From Lachnospiraceae bacterium (GTDB taxonomy: Bacteria; Bacillota; Clostridia; Lachnospirales; Lachnospiraceae), in assembly GCA_029226225.1 (NCBI GenBank), contig JAQXXU010000070.1, forward strand, positions 1 to 49,317: a stretch of 49,317 nucleotides of DNA, given 5' to 3'. Shown here one piece after another: positions 9,793 to 19,703 of this stretch. Numbering within the stretch: position 1 is the stretch's first letter; the number at the start of each line of letters is the position of its first letter. Position numbers and translations under genes: made by a program. The notes beneath the pieces are model-generated. The model was not told the DNA's origin. It did not search any database and worked only from the letters and a program-made list of their open reading frames with translations.

Positions 9793-12207
9793 ATGGATAC
9801 TATTTATAATCATCGCGCCGTAGAAGACAAGTGGCGTAAGATCTGGGAAGAGAAACCGGTCAATCCGAAAGACGATAAGAAGCCAAAGTATTACTGCCTT
9901 GACATGTTCCCGTATCCTTCAGGAGCAGGGCTTCACGTAGGCCACTGGAGAGGATATGTTATCTCGGACGTATGGAGCAGATACCAGATAATGCACGGGA
10001 AGTACGTCATCCACCCTATGGGCTGGGATGCATTCGGACTTCCTGCAGAGAACTATGCCATTAAGACCGGACAGCACCCGTCCATTTCCACCGCAGCTAA
10101 TATAGCTAACATCAAGCGCCAGGTAAAGCAGATCGGCGCAGTATATGACTGGGACATGGAGATTAACACCACTGATCCGAAGTACTACAAGTGGACCCAG
10201 TGGATCTTTGTACAGATGTTCAAGCACGGCCTCGCTTACGAGAAGGAGATGCCGCTTAACTGGTGCCCTCACTGCAAGGCAGTCCTTGCTAACGAAGAGG
10301 CAGAGGGCGGCGTCTGTGAGAGATGCGGCACCCCTGTCACGAAGAAGAACCTTCGTCAGTGGATGCTGAAGATCACAGCTTATGCAGACAGACTTCTCGA
10401 GGGCCTTGATGATCTCGACTGGCCGGAGAAAGTCAAGAAGATGCAGAGAGACTGGATCGGCCGTTCATACGGCGCAGAGGTGAACTTCCCGTTAAAGAGC
10501 GATCCTTCCAGGCATATCACAGTATTTACGACGAGACCTGATACCCTCTATGGAGCTACCTTCATGGTACTGGCTCCGGAGCATGAGATGGTGAAGGAAC
10601 TTACCACCGATGAGCAGAGAGAAGAGGTTGAGGCATACTGTAAGGCAGCTGCCAACAAGTCTAACGTCGACCGTGTCCAGAACAAGGAAAAGACCGGTGT
10701 CTGGACTGGTTCTTATGCTATAGATCCGCTGAATAACGAAGAAGTGCCTATCTGGATATCTGACTACGTACTTGCTGATCACGGAACAGGAGCCATCATG
10801 TGCGTACCTGCTCACGATCAGAGAGACTGGGATTTCGCGAAGAAGTTCGGCCTTAAGATCATCCCTGTAATAAGCCCTGATGGTTCTGATATGTCAGACA
10901 TGAAGGAGCCTTATGTAGATGCCAGAGGCAAGATGATAAACTCCGGCGAATGGAACGGAATGGATTCTGACAAGCTCAAGGCTGAGGCACCTGACATGAT
11001 CGAGAAGAAGGGCCTTGGAAAGAGAACTGTAAGCTACAAGCTTCGTGACTGGGTCTTCTCACGTCAGAGATACTGGGGCGAGCCTATCCCTATAATCCAC
11101 TGCCCGAAGTGCGGTGCAGTACCGGTCCCAGAGGATCAGCTGCCAGTAGTACTTCCTGATGTGAAGTCCTATCAGCCCACAGATACAGGCGAGTCACCGC
11201 TTGCTTCGATGACAGACTGGGTTAACACCACCTGCCCTTGTTGCGGCGGACCTGCTAAGAGAGAGACGAACACCATGCCTCAGTGGGCAGGTTCATCATG
11301 GTACTTCCTCCGTTATGTCGACGTACATAACGATAAGGAGCTTGTAAGCCGCGAGAAGGCAGACAAGTATCTACCGGTAGATATGTATATAGGCGGAGTA
11401 GAGCACGCTGTGCTCCATCTGCTCTATGCCAGATTCTGGACCAAGTTCCTCCACGACATAGGTGTGGTGGATTTTGACGAGCCTTTCAAGAAGCTCTTTA
11501 ATCAGGGTATGATCCTGGGACCTAAGGGTATCAAGATGAGTAAATCCCTCGGGAATGTTGTCTCACCTGATGACATGATCAGGGACTACGGCTGCGATTC
11601 TCTGAGGATGTATGAGCTCTTTATAGGACCTCCTGAGCTGGATTCGGCCTGGGATGACAGAGGCATCGAGGGAATCAACAGATTCCTTAAGAAAGTCTAC
11701 AAGCTTGTCATCGAGGAGAGCGAAAAGGACGCGCCTGAGACGAAGGAACTCATCCGTGTCAGAAACCAGATGATAAAGACCATCACGACCCGTCTTGAGG
11801 CATTCTCCCTTAACACAGTTGTATCCGGTTTCATGGAGTTTACGAATACTCTTACAGATATGGCAAAGAAAGGCGGAGTCGACAAGAAGACATTAGAGAC
11901 CCTTACAGTCCTTCTTGCGCCGTTTGCTCCACACCTCGCAGAAGAGATGCATGAGCATCTCGGCTATACCAACTCTGTATTCGAAGAGAAGTGGCCTGAG
12001 TGGGATGAGAAACTCACAGAAGAGGACGATGTAAAGATGCCTGTCCAGATAAACGGAAAGACAAAGGCAGTCATCTCCCTCCCGAAGGACGTATCGAAAG
12101 ATGACGCCATTTCCGCAGCAAAGAAAGAGATTTCAGATAAGCTGACAGGAAATGTCATCAAAGAGATCTTCGTTCCAGGCCGCATCATAAACTTCGTGAT
12201 GAAGTAA
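9793..12207 (+). CDS. leuS: Leucyl-tRNA synthetase
   Basis: This 804-residue class I synthetase charges tRNA-Leu. The HIGH motif is HVGH at 48-51 within [17 protein letters not shown]. The zinc-type cysteine pairs CPHC/CERC and CPKC/CPCC lie in the insert regions. The CP1 editing domain carries [12 protein letters not shown] and the HDQRDWDFA segment, and KMSKS is at 581-585. The length is normal for bacterial LeuRS. The frame extends to a TTG at 9778, but the ATG at 9793 sits five bases after GGAGG and starts the conserved region. It is the first gene of a long, tightly spaced operon. Confidence 0.97.
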   Translation: MDTIYNHRAVEDKWRKIWEEKPVNPKDDKKPKYYCLDMFPYPSGAGLHVGHWRGYVISDVWSRYQIMHGKYVIHPMGWDAFGLPAENYAIKTGQHPSISTAANIANIKRQVKQIGAVYDWDMEINTTDPKYYKWTQWIFVQMFKHGLAYEKEMPLNWCPHCKAVLANEEAEGGVCERCGTPVTKKNLRQWMLKITAYADRLLEGLDDLDWPEKVKKMQRDWIGRSYGAEVNFPLKSDPSRHITVFTTRPDTLYGATFMVLAPEHEMVKELTTDEQREEVEAYCKAAANKSNVDRVQNKEKTGVWTGSYAIDPLNNEEVPIWISDYVLADHGTGAIMCVPAHDQRDWDFAKKFGLKIIPVISPDGSDMSDMKEPYVDARGKMINSGEWNGMDSDKLKAEAPDMIEKKGLGKRTVSYKLRDWVFSRQRYWGEPIPIIHCPKCGAVPVPEDQLPVVLPDVKSYQPTDTGESPLASMTDWVNTTCPCCGGPAKRETNTMPQWAGSSWYFLRYVDVHNDKELVSREKADKYLPVDMYIGGVEHAVLHLLYARFWTKFLHDIGVVDFDEPFKKLFNQGMILGPKGIKMSKSLGNVVSPDDMIRDYGCDSLRMYELFIGPPELDSAWDDRGIEGINRFLKKVYKLVIEESEKDAPETKELIRVRNQMIKTITTRLEAFSLNTVVSGFMEFTNTLTDMAKKGGVDKKTLETLTVLLAPFAPHLAEEMHEHLGYTNSVFEEKWPEWDEKLTEEDDVKMPVQINGKTKAVISLPKDVSKDDAISAAKKEISDKLTGNVIKEIFVPGRIINFVMK

Positions 12208-12217
12208 GGAGCATAAA

Positions 12218-13438
12218 ATGGAAAAGATTACTATGACAACACCGCTCGTCGAAATGGACGGTGATGAAATGACACGAATACTCTGGAAGATGATAAAGGA
12301 CGAGCTTCTTCTTCCTTTTATCGACTTAAAGACAGAGTACTACGATCTCGGCTTAAAGCACAGAGATGAAACTGACGATCAGGTCACGATCGACGCATCT
12401 AACGCCACCAAAAAATACGGCGTAGCAGTGAAGTGCGCTACGATCACTCCGAATGCGGCCCGTGTCAAGGAGTATAACCTGAAAAAAATGTACAAGTCCC
12501 CGAATGGCACTATAAGAGCCATCCTCGATGGTACAGTATTCAGAGCACCGATCGTGGTAAAAGGCATCGAGCCGAATGTAAAGACCTGGGAGAAGCCTAT
12601 AACCATCGCCCGTCATGCATATGGAGATGTCTACCGCGCGACAGAGATGAAAATCCCTGGACCAGGAAAGGTAGAGCTTGTCTACACAAAGCCGGACGGC
12701 ACAGAAGAGAGAGCCTTAGTTCACGAATTCGACGGACCTGGAGTAGTCCAGGGACAGCATAACCTCCTCTCATCGATCGAAAGCTTTGCGAAGAGCTGTT
12801 TTACTTTTGCCTTAGAGAAAAAGCAGGATCTCTGGTTTGCCACGAAGGATACGATCAGCAAAAAGTACGATCATACCTTTAAGGATGTCTTCCAGGATCT
12901 CTATGATAAAGAGTATAAGGATAAGTTCGAGGCAGCCGGTATCACGTATTTTTACACGCTGATAGATGATGCAGTAGCCCGTGTCATGAAGAGCAAGGGC
13001 GGCTTCATCTGGGCATGCAAGAATTATGATGGAGATGTCATGAGTGATATGCTCTCATCAGCCTTTGGTTCACTGGCTATGATGACTTCAGTTCTCGTAT
13101 CACCTCACGGTTACTATGAGTATGAAGCAGCACATGGGACTGTCCAGAGACACTACTACAAGTATTTAAAGGGCGAAGAGACATCTACGAACTCGGTCGC
13201 TACTATTTTTGCATGGACAGGAGCCTTAAGAAAGAGGGGAGAATTAGATGACCTCCCGAAGCTTCAGAAGTTTGCGGATGCTTTGGAAAAGGCCACCATC
13301 GATACCATAGAGTCAGGAAAAATGACCGGAGACTTAGCTCTTATCACGACACTTCCGAACCCGACGAAGCTCAACAGTAAGGACTTTATCCTTGCTATAA
13401 GAGAAAACCTCCAGAAAGAATTAGGAAATTCATTATGA
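12218..13438 (+). CDS. icd: NADP-dependent isocitrate dehydrogenase (homodimeric, eukaryote-like type)
   Basis: This 406-residue enzyme oxidatively decarboxylates isocitrate to 2-oxoglutarate, the carbon skeleton that gdhA can aminate. It belongs to the shorter homodimeric subfamily shared with eukaryotes rather than the E. coli Icd type. Evidence is the N-terminal [11 protein letters not shown], the substrate loop [17 protein letters not shown], the Asp metal ligands in [28 protein letters not shown] (in two parts), and the C-terminal [11 protein letters not shown] with a nucleotide-binding segment. The ATG follows AGGAGC with good spacing, 10 bases after leuS, and the stop overlaps the next ATG. 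Confidence 0.95.
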   Translation: MEKITMTTPLVEMDGDEMTRILWKMIKDELLLPFIDLKTEYYDLGLKHRDETDDQVTIDASNATKKYGVAVKCATITPNAARVKEYNLKKMYKSPNGTIRAILDGTVFRAPIVVKGIEPNVKTWEKPITIARHAYGDVYRATEMKIPGPGKVELVYTKPDGTEERALVHEFDGPGVVQGQHNLLSSIESFAKSCFTFALEKKQDLWFATKDTISKKYDHTFKDVFQDLYDKEYKDKFEAAGITYFYTLIDDAVARVMKSKGGFIWACKNYDGDVMSDMLSSAFGSLAMMTSVLVSPHGYYEYEAAHGTVQRHYYKYLKGEETSTNSVATIFAWTGALRKRGELDDLPKLQKFADALEKATIDTIESGKMTGDLALITTLPNPTKLNSKDFILAIRENLQKELGNSL

Positions 13439-15354
13439 TACTTAGTGTTTCTGATCTGACAAAAAGTTTTGGAGACAAGGTCGTATTCAAAGACCTGTCT
13501 TTTCAGATAAGAGAACATGAGCACGTAGCCATTGTAGGAAACAATGGCTGCGGCAAATCAACGCTTCTTAAAGTCATAGTGGGCGAGGAGCCCGCGGACT
13601 CGGGAAGCGTTGTTTTTGCTAAAGACTCTACATATGGCTACCTGGCGCAGTACCAGGACGCAGATTATCCTGGCACCATCTACGAGTATGTCTACCATGC
13701 TAGGGAAGATATCCTGGATATGGAGGAGAGACTGAGACAAATGGAGTCTGATATGAAGACTGTAAGCGGAGATGATCTGACAAAGCTTATGGATTCATAC
13801 CAGAAGCTAAGCCACGAGTATATGCTCGAGGGAGGAGACTCCTACCTGTCGAGAGTCGGCGGAACTCTTAAGGGACTTGGATTTTCTGAAGATGATTTTT
13901 CTAAAAAAATGTCAGAGCTCTCAGGAGGACAGAAGACAAGAGTCGCACTCTCGAAGCTTCTGGTGACAAACCCTGACCTGCTCCTTCTCGACGAGCCTAT
14001 AAACCATCTGGATCTTCGTTCCATAGAATGGCTCGAGAATTTCCTTGTGAATTATGACGGAGCAGTGATCATCGTGGCGCATGACAGGTATTTCCTCGAC
14101 AGGACTGTGACCAGATGCATCGATATGTCAGAAGAAAAAGCCCACGACTATAACGGGAACTACTCTGCCTTTATGCAGCAGAAGGGACTTTTCCTGCTGA
14201 CGAGGGAAAGAGAATACGAAAAACAGCAGAAAAAGATCGAGCATGAGGAGAAGGTAATAGAGAAGCTCCAGAGCTTCAACCGTGAGAAATCGATAAAGAG
14301 AGCCGAGAGCCGCAAAAAGGTCCTTGACAAAATCGACCGGATCGAAAAGCCTAAAGAACTCGACACTTCTATGAAGCTTTCACTCTCACCGCTTTCTACT
14401 AGTGGAAAAGATGTGCTGACAGTAGAGCATCTGTCGAAGTCATTTGACGGAAGGCAGATTTTTTCTGATGTGTCGTTTGAGATAAAGCGTGGGGAAAAGG
14501 TTGCCCTGATCGGAGATAACGGGATCGGAAAGTCCACGATACTAAAGATCATAAATGATGTCTTCCCGGCTGACTCAGGCAAAGTAAAAATCGGGACCGG
14601 AGTCACCATAGGCTATTATGACCAGGAGCAGCACGGCTTTAATGAAGACAATACTCTTTTCGATGAGATGCAGGACGCCTATCCTACACTTAATAACACT
14701 AGAGTAAGAAATGTCCTCGCGGCATTTCTTTTCCGTGAAGACGAGGTCTATAAGCAGATCAGGGATTTATCAGGAGGAGAGAGGGGACGAATCTCTCTGG
14801 CAAAGCTGATGCTTTCTGGAGCAAATTTCCTGATACTCGACGAGCCTACAAACCATCTGGATATGGATTCTAAGGAGATACTTGAGAGAGCACTTAATAA
14901 CTATGACGGAACAGTGCTCTATGTATCGCATGACAGATACTTTGTGAATCAGACAGCTACCAGAATTCTCGAGCTTAAGGCAGATGGAATGCATGAATAT
15001 CTGGGAAACTACGATTACTATCTTAAGAAACGCGATGAGATAAGGACAGACTTCGGTCTCTCATCAGACCAGGAAGAGACATCGGAGACACAGACTGTAA
15101 CAGATTCCCAGGCAGACTGGAAAAAGCAGAAAGAGGAGGCCAGAGCAAAACAGAAGAGGGAAAGAGAACTAAAGAGTGCTGAGGAGCAGATAGAGAAGCT
15201 TGAAGGTGAAAAGGAAAAGATAAATAAACAGTTTGAGGATCCGGAAACCGCGAAGAATTCTGCAAAACTCAACGAACTGTCAGAACAGTTAAAAACTCTT
15301 GATGAAAGCTTGAAAAAGCTATATGATAGGTGGGAGCAGTTGGCGGATGAATAA
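13435..15354 (+). CDS. ABC-F family ATPase (Uup/YdiF-like)
   Basis: This 639-residue soluble protein has two ABC cassettes and no membrane domain, the ABC-F architecture. Family members act on the ribosome in translation or antibiotic protection. Walker A sites are GNNGCGKST (35-43) and GDNGIGKST in the second half. The signatures are LSGGQKTRV and [10 protein letters not shown]. Walker B/D-loops are [13 protein letters not shown] and [12 protein letters not shown]. The first cassette has Ile where most ABC-Fs have Thr (DEPIN). A charged inter-domain linker (about 235-310) and a coiled-coil tail (about 545-639) resemble Uup/YdiF. The start overlaps the icd stop (ATGA). Which ABC-F subgroup it belongs to, and whether it gives drug resistance, cannot be decided by eye. 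Confidence 0.92.
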   Translation: MILSVSDLTKSFGDKVVFKDLSFQIREHEHVAIVGNNGCGKSTLLKVIVGEEPADSGSVVFAKDSTYGYLAQYQDADYPGTIYEYVYHAREDILDMEERLRQMESDMKTVSGDDLTKLMDSYQKLSHEYMLEGGDSYLSRVGGTLKGLGFSEDDFSKKMSELSGGQKTRVALSKLLVTNPDLLLLDEPINHLDLRSIEWLENFLVNYDGAVIIVAHDRYFLDRTVTRCIDMSEEKAHDYNGNYSAFMQQKGLFLLTREREYEKQQKKIEHEEKVIEKLQSFNREKSIKRAESRKKVLDKIDRIEKPKELDTSMKLSLSPLSTSGKDVLTVEHLSKSFDGRQIFSDVSFEIKRGEKVALIGDNGIGKSTILKIINDVFPADSGKVKIGTGVTIGYYDQEQHGFNEDNTLFDEMQDAYPTLNNTRVRNVLAAFLFREDEVYKQIRDLSGGERGRISLAKLMLSGANFLILDEPTNHLDMDSKEILERALNNYDGTVLYVSHDRYFVNQTATRILELKADGMHEYLGNYDYYLKKRDEIRTDFGLSSDQEETSETQTVTDSQADWKKQKEEARAKQKRERELKSAEEQIEKLEGEKEKINKQFEDPETAKNSAKLNELSEQLKTLDESLKKLYDRWEQLADE

Positions 15355-15970
15355 AGGTATATCAAAGGCTGTCATAAGAAGAATGCCGCGGTACTACAGG
15401 TATTTAGGTGAGCTTTTAGAAAACGGTGTCGAGCGTATCTCGTCCGGAGAGCTCAGCGAACGGATGCAGGTTACGGCTTCACAGATCAGACAGGACTTAA
15501 ATAACTTCGGGGGATTCGGTCAGCAGGGATATGGCTATAACGTCCAGTTTTTATATGATGAGATCGGAAAGATCCTGGGACTTACAGAGGTCCATAATGT
15601 AGCTCTCTTCGGAGTCGGAAATCTCGGACAGGCCATAGCAAACTATGTGAGCTTTGAGAAGCTTCCTTTTCACATGATAGGGCTTTTTGATGTGGACGAG
15701 AAGAAGAAGGGACACATAGTAAGCGGGATCCATGTTATGATGCTCGACGAATTTGAGGAGTTTAACAGGACACACAGAGTGGATATAGCAGTACTCACTC
15801 TGCCGAAGGATGCAGCGATGCCTGTGGCGGAGCATCTGGTGGATCTGGGAGTCAGGGCTTTCTGGAATTTTGCCCATGTGGATCTGAAAGTGCCAAAGGG
15901 AGTAGTTGTGGAGAACGTGCATCTGTCGGAGTCGCTTATGCAGCTGTCATATAACATGACTGGGAGGTAA
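15347..15970 (+). CDS. rex: Redox-sensing transcriptional repressor Rex
   Basis: This 207-residue repressor senses the NADH/NAD ratio and controls fermentation and hydrogen-pathway genes in anaerobes. Residues 1-80 are the winged-helix DNA-binding domain (ERISSGELSERMQVTASQIRQD split over helices 2-3, then LNNFGGFGQQGYGY). The Rossmann loop GVGNLGQA is at 89-96, followed by IGLFDVDEKKKG. The C-terminal FWNFAHVDLKVPKGVVVENVHL is typical of the family. The ATG at 15347 lies inside the last codons of the ABC-F gene with GGGAG upstream. No convincing Rex operator was found in this window, so its targets lie elsewhere. Confidence 0.96.
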   Translation: MNKGISKAVIRRMPRYYRYLGELLENGVERISSGELSERMQVTASQIRQDLNNFGGFGQQGYGYNVQFLYDEIGKILGLTEVHNVALFGVGNLGQAIANYVSFEKLPFHMIGLFDVDEKKKGHIVSGIHVMMLDEFEEFNRTHRVDIAVLTLPKDAAMPVAEHLVDLGVRAFWNFAHVDLKVPKGVVVENVHLSESLMQLSYNMTGR

Positions 15971-15975
15971 ACGGT

Positions 15976-16848
15976 ATGGACAAACAGAGTATGGACCTTG
16001 ACGAACTAAGGGAAACTCTTAAGCATACTAAGATACCTATTCTGGTGCTTGACCAGAAGTGGCACAGACTTTTTGCCCTCGAAGGGAAACCGGACGATAT
16101 AAAAAAGGTCGAAGTACAGGTAAACGAGATCCTTAAAGAACAGGGCAAGCTGAATAACGAAGTCCGTGAACTGAAGATCGTCAAGAAAAAACTCATGAAG
16201 AACATCGTGGACAATATGGACGATCCTCATGCCGCAAAAAAGACGCACATGGCAAACGTCGGCGACATGATAGATGAGACGAATGAAAAAATAGCTGCCG
16301 ATGAAGACCGTCTGCTTGAGATACCAAAAGAACTAAAAGAAGCAAACGACCATCTGATGATCCTTACCGCAAAATACTCATATGATCGTATGAGGACGAA
16401 TACAGATGAGATAAAAGAAATAGCAGACTGGATCAAACAGATCAGAGTAGAGCTTAAAAAGAACATCATAAAAAAGCAGAACCGTGAGATAAATAACCGT
16501 GAGATCTACTCCTATATGCATGATATCTTCGGGAAAGAGATGCTCGGACTTTTTGATATAAAGGCAGACACGCAGCTTATACTTACGAGTAAGGACTCAT
16601 ACATGGCTGATGTACAGCCAAACGACGATGATGAAGGAACGAAGGGAGAATGGAGATCGGGAGAGGAGAAGGAGAAGCTCTCCTTCAATAGAAAAAAGAC
16701 GGATGAGAATGTACCAGAGGAAGAGAAGAAAGTACCTGCCGACGGGCAGAACGGCGAGAAAAAAGAGGAAGGTGATACGGAGAATGAAAGAGCCGATGAT
16801 ACTGAAGGCGGAGGAGATAAAGGGTCTGCTTCCGAAGAGGACAGCTGA
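15976..16848 (+). CDS. Uncharacterised coiled-coil protein with acidic tail
   Basis: I do not recognise a named family. The 290-residue protein starts with a short globular segment containing KIPILVLDQKWHRLF. A long Lys/Glu-rich helical stretch (about 40-180) that should form coiled coils follows. Then comes a more ordered patch (EIYSYMHDIFGKEMLGLFDIK) and a strongly charged, low-complexity tail from about 215 that is probably disordered. There is no signal peptide or transmembrane helix, so it is likely cytoplasmic. GGGAGG lies eight bases before the ATG, five bases after rex. The tail overlaps the nnrD frame. The location between rex and nnrD hints at a link to cofactor status, but that is only guilt by association. 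Confidence 0.75.
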   Translation: MDKQSMDLDELRETLKHTKIPILVLDQKWHRLFALEGKPDDIKKVEVQVNEILKEQGKLNNEVRELKIVKKKLMKNIVDNMDDPHAAKKTHMANVGDMIDETNEKIAADEDRLLEIPKELKEANDHLMILTAKYSYDRMRTNTDEIKEIADWIKQIRVELKKNIIKKQNREINNREIYSYMHDIFGKEMLGLFDIKADTQLILTSKDSYMADVQPNDDDEGTKGEWRSGEEKEKLSFNRKKTDENVPEEEKKVPADGQNGEKKEEGDTENERADDTEGGGDKGSASEEDS

Positions 16849-17650
16849 CAGTAACAAGGGGACATACGGGAAGCTCCTCGTCATAGCAGGCAGAAAAGAG
16901 TGTGCCGGATGTGCCATCCTGTCAGCTCTGGCAGCCCTTAGGTCAGGACTAGGCATGGTAAAGGTCATAAGCGCAAAGTCGAATTTTACCGCGTTGATGA
17001 ACGCAGTACCGGAGGCACTTTTTTCATCAAAAACTGATGAGGCAGCTCTTGAAGCGGACGTGGCCTGGGCGGATGCTATCCTTATGGGTCCTGGTATCGG
17101 AACAGGAAAGAAAGCAGAGAAGCTCTTAAGCTTTGTGCTTGATACCAGAGGCATTCCAGTGGTGATAGATGCTGACGGAATAAATCTGCTCTCGCAGAAC
17201 GACTATCTGAGAGAGGCTTTAAAAACAAAGGCAGCCGCTGACACGGTGATCATGACACCGCATCTGATGGAGATGAGCCGGTTTGCTGGACTTTCAGTCT
17301 CAGACATAAAGAAAAGCATGACGGAGACTGCAGTTTCGATCGCAAAGACTTATAGTATAACTGTATCGTTAAAGGACGCGCGTACTATAACTGCATCCTC
17401 GTATGGAGATGTGATCATAAACACGACAGGGAATAACGGTATGTCGACAGCCGGAAGCGGAGACGTGCTGGCCGGTGTCATAGCTTCTTTTCTCACGCAG
17501 TCACTCTCGGGATTTGTGGCAGCTTCCCTGGGCGTTTATGTACACGGTATGGCTGGGGATATAGCTGCGGAGCGGTACGGAGTACGCGGAATGAAAGCGA
17601 TGGATATAGCGGAGGCACTTCCTGAATTATTTTTAAGGATTGAGAGATAA
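16784..17650 (+). CDS. nnrD: ADP-dependent NAD(P)H-hydrate dehydratase (stand-alone)
   Basis: This repair enzyme dehydrates damaged NAD(P)H hydrates back to NAD(P)H using ADP. From the ATG at 16784 it has 288 residues. Ribokinase-like motifs are visible: KGTYGKLLVIAG, MGPGIGTG, TPHLMEMSR and GNNGMSTAGSGDVLAG, the last carrying the catalytic Asp. The frame is open back to 16610, but that part is an Arg-rich out-of-frame reading of the upstream gene's charged tail and precedes the family's first helix. Start 16796 is also possible. In many clostridia this domain is fused to the epimerase NnrE; here it is alone and no epimerase is in the window. It overlaps the upstream gene by about 65 bases. 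Confidence 0.92.
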   Translation: MKEPMILKAEEIKGLLPKRTADSNKGTYGKLLVIAGRKECAGCAILSALAALRSGLGMVKVISAKSNFTALMNAVPEALFSSKTDEAALEADVAWADAILMGPGIGTGKKAEKLLSFVLDTRGIPVVIDADGINLLSQNDYLREALKTKAAADTVIMTPHLMEMSRFAGLSVSDIKKSMTETAVSIAKTYSITVSLKDARTITASSYGDVIINTTGNNGMSTAGSGDVLAGVIASFLTQSLSGFVAASLGVYVHGMAGDIAAERYGVRGMKAMDIAEALPELFLRIER

Positions 17651-17652
17651 AA

Positions 17653-18813
17653 ATGGATTTTTACAGAATATGCGCGAAGGTCGACCTGAACGCCATAGAA
17701 GAGAATATACATGAGGTAAAAAAGAGATGTCCGGACCAGAAGGTCTATGCGGTAATGAAAGCCGATGGATACGGATATGGCGCGGTTCCGATAGCAAAGG
17801 ACCTGGAGAAAGATGATGACATATACGGATTTGCGGCAGCTACGGCTGAAGAAGCCTATGAGCTTTTAGAGGCCGGCATAAAGAAGCCGATACTGATCCT
17901 AGGATTTACTTTTACTCATTCCTATGAGCGTATCATAAGAGAAGAAGTCCGTCCGGTTATTTTTAATAAAAAAATGGCCGAGGACTATGCTTCATATGCT
18001 GCGGTTCAGGGAAAGAAGGTCTACTGCCATATCGGTGTAGATACAGGAATGGGACGTATCGGCTACCAGGTGAACGAGGAAAGTGCTGACGAGATCGCCG
18101 CACTTTTTAAAGAGCACGATGAGCTGGTGCCTGAGGGTATCTTCACTCACTTCGCCAAGGCCGATGAGACAGACAAGTCTTACACGGACGGACAGTACGA
18201 GAAGTTTATCCATATGATAGACATGCTCCACGACAGAGGAGTGGACTTCAAGATCCGCCACTGCTGTAATTCAGCAGCTGCCATGGAGTACACGAAGAAT
18301 AAGCTCGACGCCGTGCGCCTTGGAGTCACGATGTACGGCATGTGGCCTTCAGATGAGGTGGATCACAGCTTCCCGCTGCACCGTGCACTTTCCCTGGTAT
18401 CGCACATCGTTCACTTAAAGACTGTTCCGGCGAATACTTCGATAAGCTACGGCGGCATCTATGTGACAGACCGCGAGAGAAAGATAGCTACGGTTCCTGT
18501 CGGATACGCAGATGGCTATCCTAGGTCATTGTCGAATAAGGCAGATGTGATCATAAGAGGAAAGAGATGCCCTATAGTAGGGCGTATCTGCATGGATCAG
18601 ATGATGGTAGATGTAACAGATGTAGACGGTGTGTCTCCGATGGATGAAGTGACCCTGATCGGAAAAGACGGAGATGAAGAGATCACTATAGAAGAGCTTG
18701 GAAGTATATCAGGCAGGTTTAACTATGAGCTCGCCTGTGACCTTGGTATAAGGATCCCGAGACTTTACTATAAAGACGGCGAGATGGTAGAGAAGAAGAA
18801 GTTCTACAGGTAG
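17653..18813 (+). CDS. alr: Alanine racemase
   Basis: This 386-residue PLP enzyme makes D-alanine for peptidoglycan. The PLP lysine is K36 in YAVMKADGYGYG. The second catalytic base is Y266 in SISYGGIY. The substrate-binding CMDQMMVDV segment lies near residue 313. The N-terminal TIM barrel and C-terminal beta domain give the standard length. The ATG is two bases after the nnrD stop, with only a weak GAGAG ribosome binding sequence. Coupling to the upstream gene is therefore likely. The nnrD-alr neighbourhood is a common Firmicutes arrangement. Confidence 0.96.
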   Translation: MDFYRICAKVDLNAIEENIHEVKKRCPDQKVYAVMKADGYGYGAVPIAKDLEKDDDIYGFAAATAEEAYELLEAGIKKPILILGFTFTHSYERIIREEVRPVIFNKKMAEDYASYAAVQGKKVYCHIGVDTGMGRIGYQVNEESADEIAALFKEHDELVPEGIFTHFAKADETDKSYTDGQYEKFIHMIDMLHDRGVDFKIRHCCNSAAAMEYTKNKLDAVRLGVTMYGMWPSDEVDHSFPLHRALSLVSHIVHLKTVPANTSISYGGIYVTDRERKIATVPVGYADGYPRSLSNKADVIIRGKRCPIVGRICMDQMMVDVTDVDGVSPMDEVTLIGKDGDEEITIEELGSISGRFNYELACDLGIRIPRLYYKDGEMVEKKKFYR

Positions 18814-18817
18814 ACTC

Positions 18818-19654
18818 ATGGGTATTTTTTCAAAAAAGAAAAATAAAAAAACTCTCCATAACATAGATCCGAACGTCACCGAAGAAGACATCATCTCGAT
18901 GGTAAACGAAAGCCATGAGCAGGGGCATCTGCGCGCGTCTGAGGCAGCCATGATAGAGAACATCTTCGCCTTCGATGACAAGGATGCCAAGGATATCATG
19001 ACGCACAGGGCTGATATCGAGGCTTTAGACGGTGAGTGTACTTTGAAGGAAGCCATAGACATCTTCGATAAGAGTCACTTCTCTCGTTTCCCGGTCTATA
19101 TAAAGGACCTCGATAATATCATCGGGACTATCCACATGAAGGAGCTTCTGCATTTTTCTTTAAAGCATGAAGACTACGATAAGAAGATACGAGACATCGA
19201 CGGACTTATCAGAAAAGCACAGTTCATACCTGAGACACATTCGATAAATACGCTTTTTACACAGATGCAGTTTCAGAAACTTCATCTGATGATAGTAGTC
19301 GATGAGTATGGCCAGACGTCAGGAATCATCACGATGGAGGATATCCTCGAGGAGATCGTCGGCAATATCCAGGATGAGCACGATGAGGATGAACGCCTTA
19401 TCATAGAAAAATCCCCGGGAGTCTTTATCATGAGCGGAAAGACACCGCTAGATGATGTGGCTGAGAGACTGGACATCGACTTATCAGATGTCGAGACGGA
19501 GATTGAGACCTTAAATGGTCTTATCATGTACCTTCACGGGAATGTGCCGGAGGACGGAAAGAACTTTTATGTGAATGCTTTCGGGTACAGATTTACCGTC
19601 TTATCCATCAAAGACAGGGTTATCACAAAGGTGAAGGTTGAAAGAATTCAATGA
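18818..19654 (+). CDS. CBS-domain protein of the HlyC/CorC family, without a membrane domain
   Basis: This 278-residue protein has a basic N-terminus and two CBS motifs (DIMTHRADIEALDGECTLKE to IIGTIHMKELL, and ETHSINTLFTQM to TSGIITMEDILEEIVG). It ends with a CorC_HlyC transporter-associated domain from about residue 195. Full-length relatives carry an N-terminal DUF21 transmembrane domain and are linked to Mg2+/Co2+ efflux or tolerance. Here that domain is absent and there are no hydrophobic helices, as in CorC of proteobacteria. CBS modules probably bind adenine nucleotides. It is four bases past alr and is probably the last gene of the leuS operon. The name hemolysin often used for this family should not be taken literally. 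Confidence 0.85.
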   Translation: MGIFSKKKNKKTLHNIDPNVTEEDIISMVNESHEQGHLRASEAAMIENIFAFDDKDAKDIMTHRADIEALDGECTLKEAIDIFDKSHFSRFPVYIKDLDNIIGTIHMKELLHFSLKHEDYDKKIRDIDGLIRKAQFIPETHSINTLFTQMQFQKLHLMIVVDEYGQTSGIITMEDILEEIVGNIQDEHDEDERLIIEKSPGVFIMSGKTPLDDVAERLDIDLSDVETEIETLNGLIMYLHGNVPEDGKNFYVNAFGYRFTVLSIKDRVITKVKVERIQ

Positions 19655-19666
19655 AAATGGTAAAAT
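19638..19666 (+). promoter_or_regulatory. Promoter of yebC and downstream genes
   Basis: TTGAAA (19638-19643), a 17-bp spacer and TAAAAT (19661-19666) match sigma-A consensus at five of six bases each. The -35 lies inside the end of the upstream coding sequence. The expected start point is about 30 nt before the yebC ATG. Confidence 0.7.
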
Positions 19667-19703
19667 ATCATTGATAATTTTTTAAGAAAGGATTTTTAAT
19701 AAA

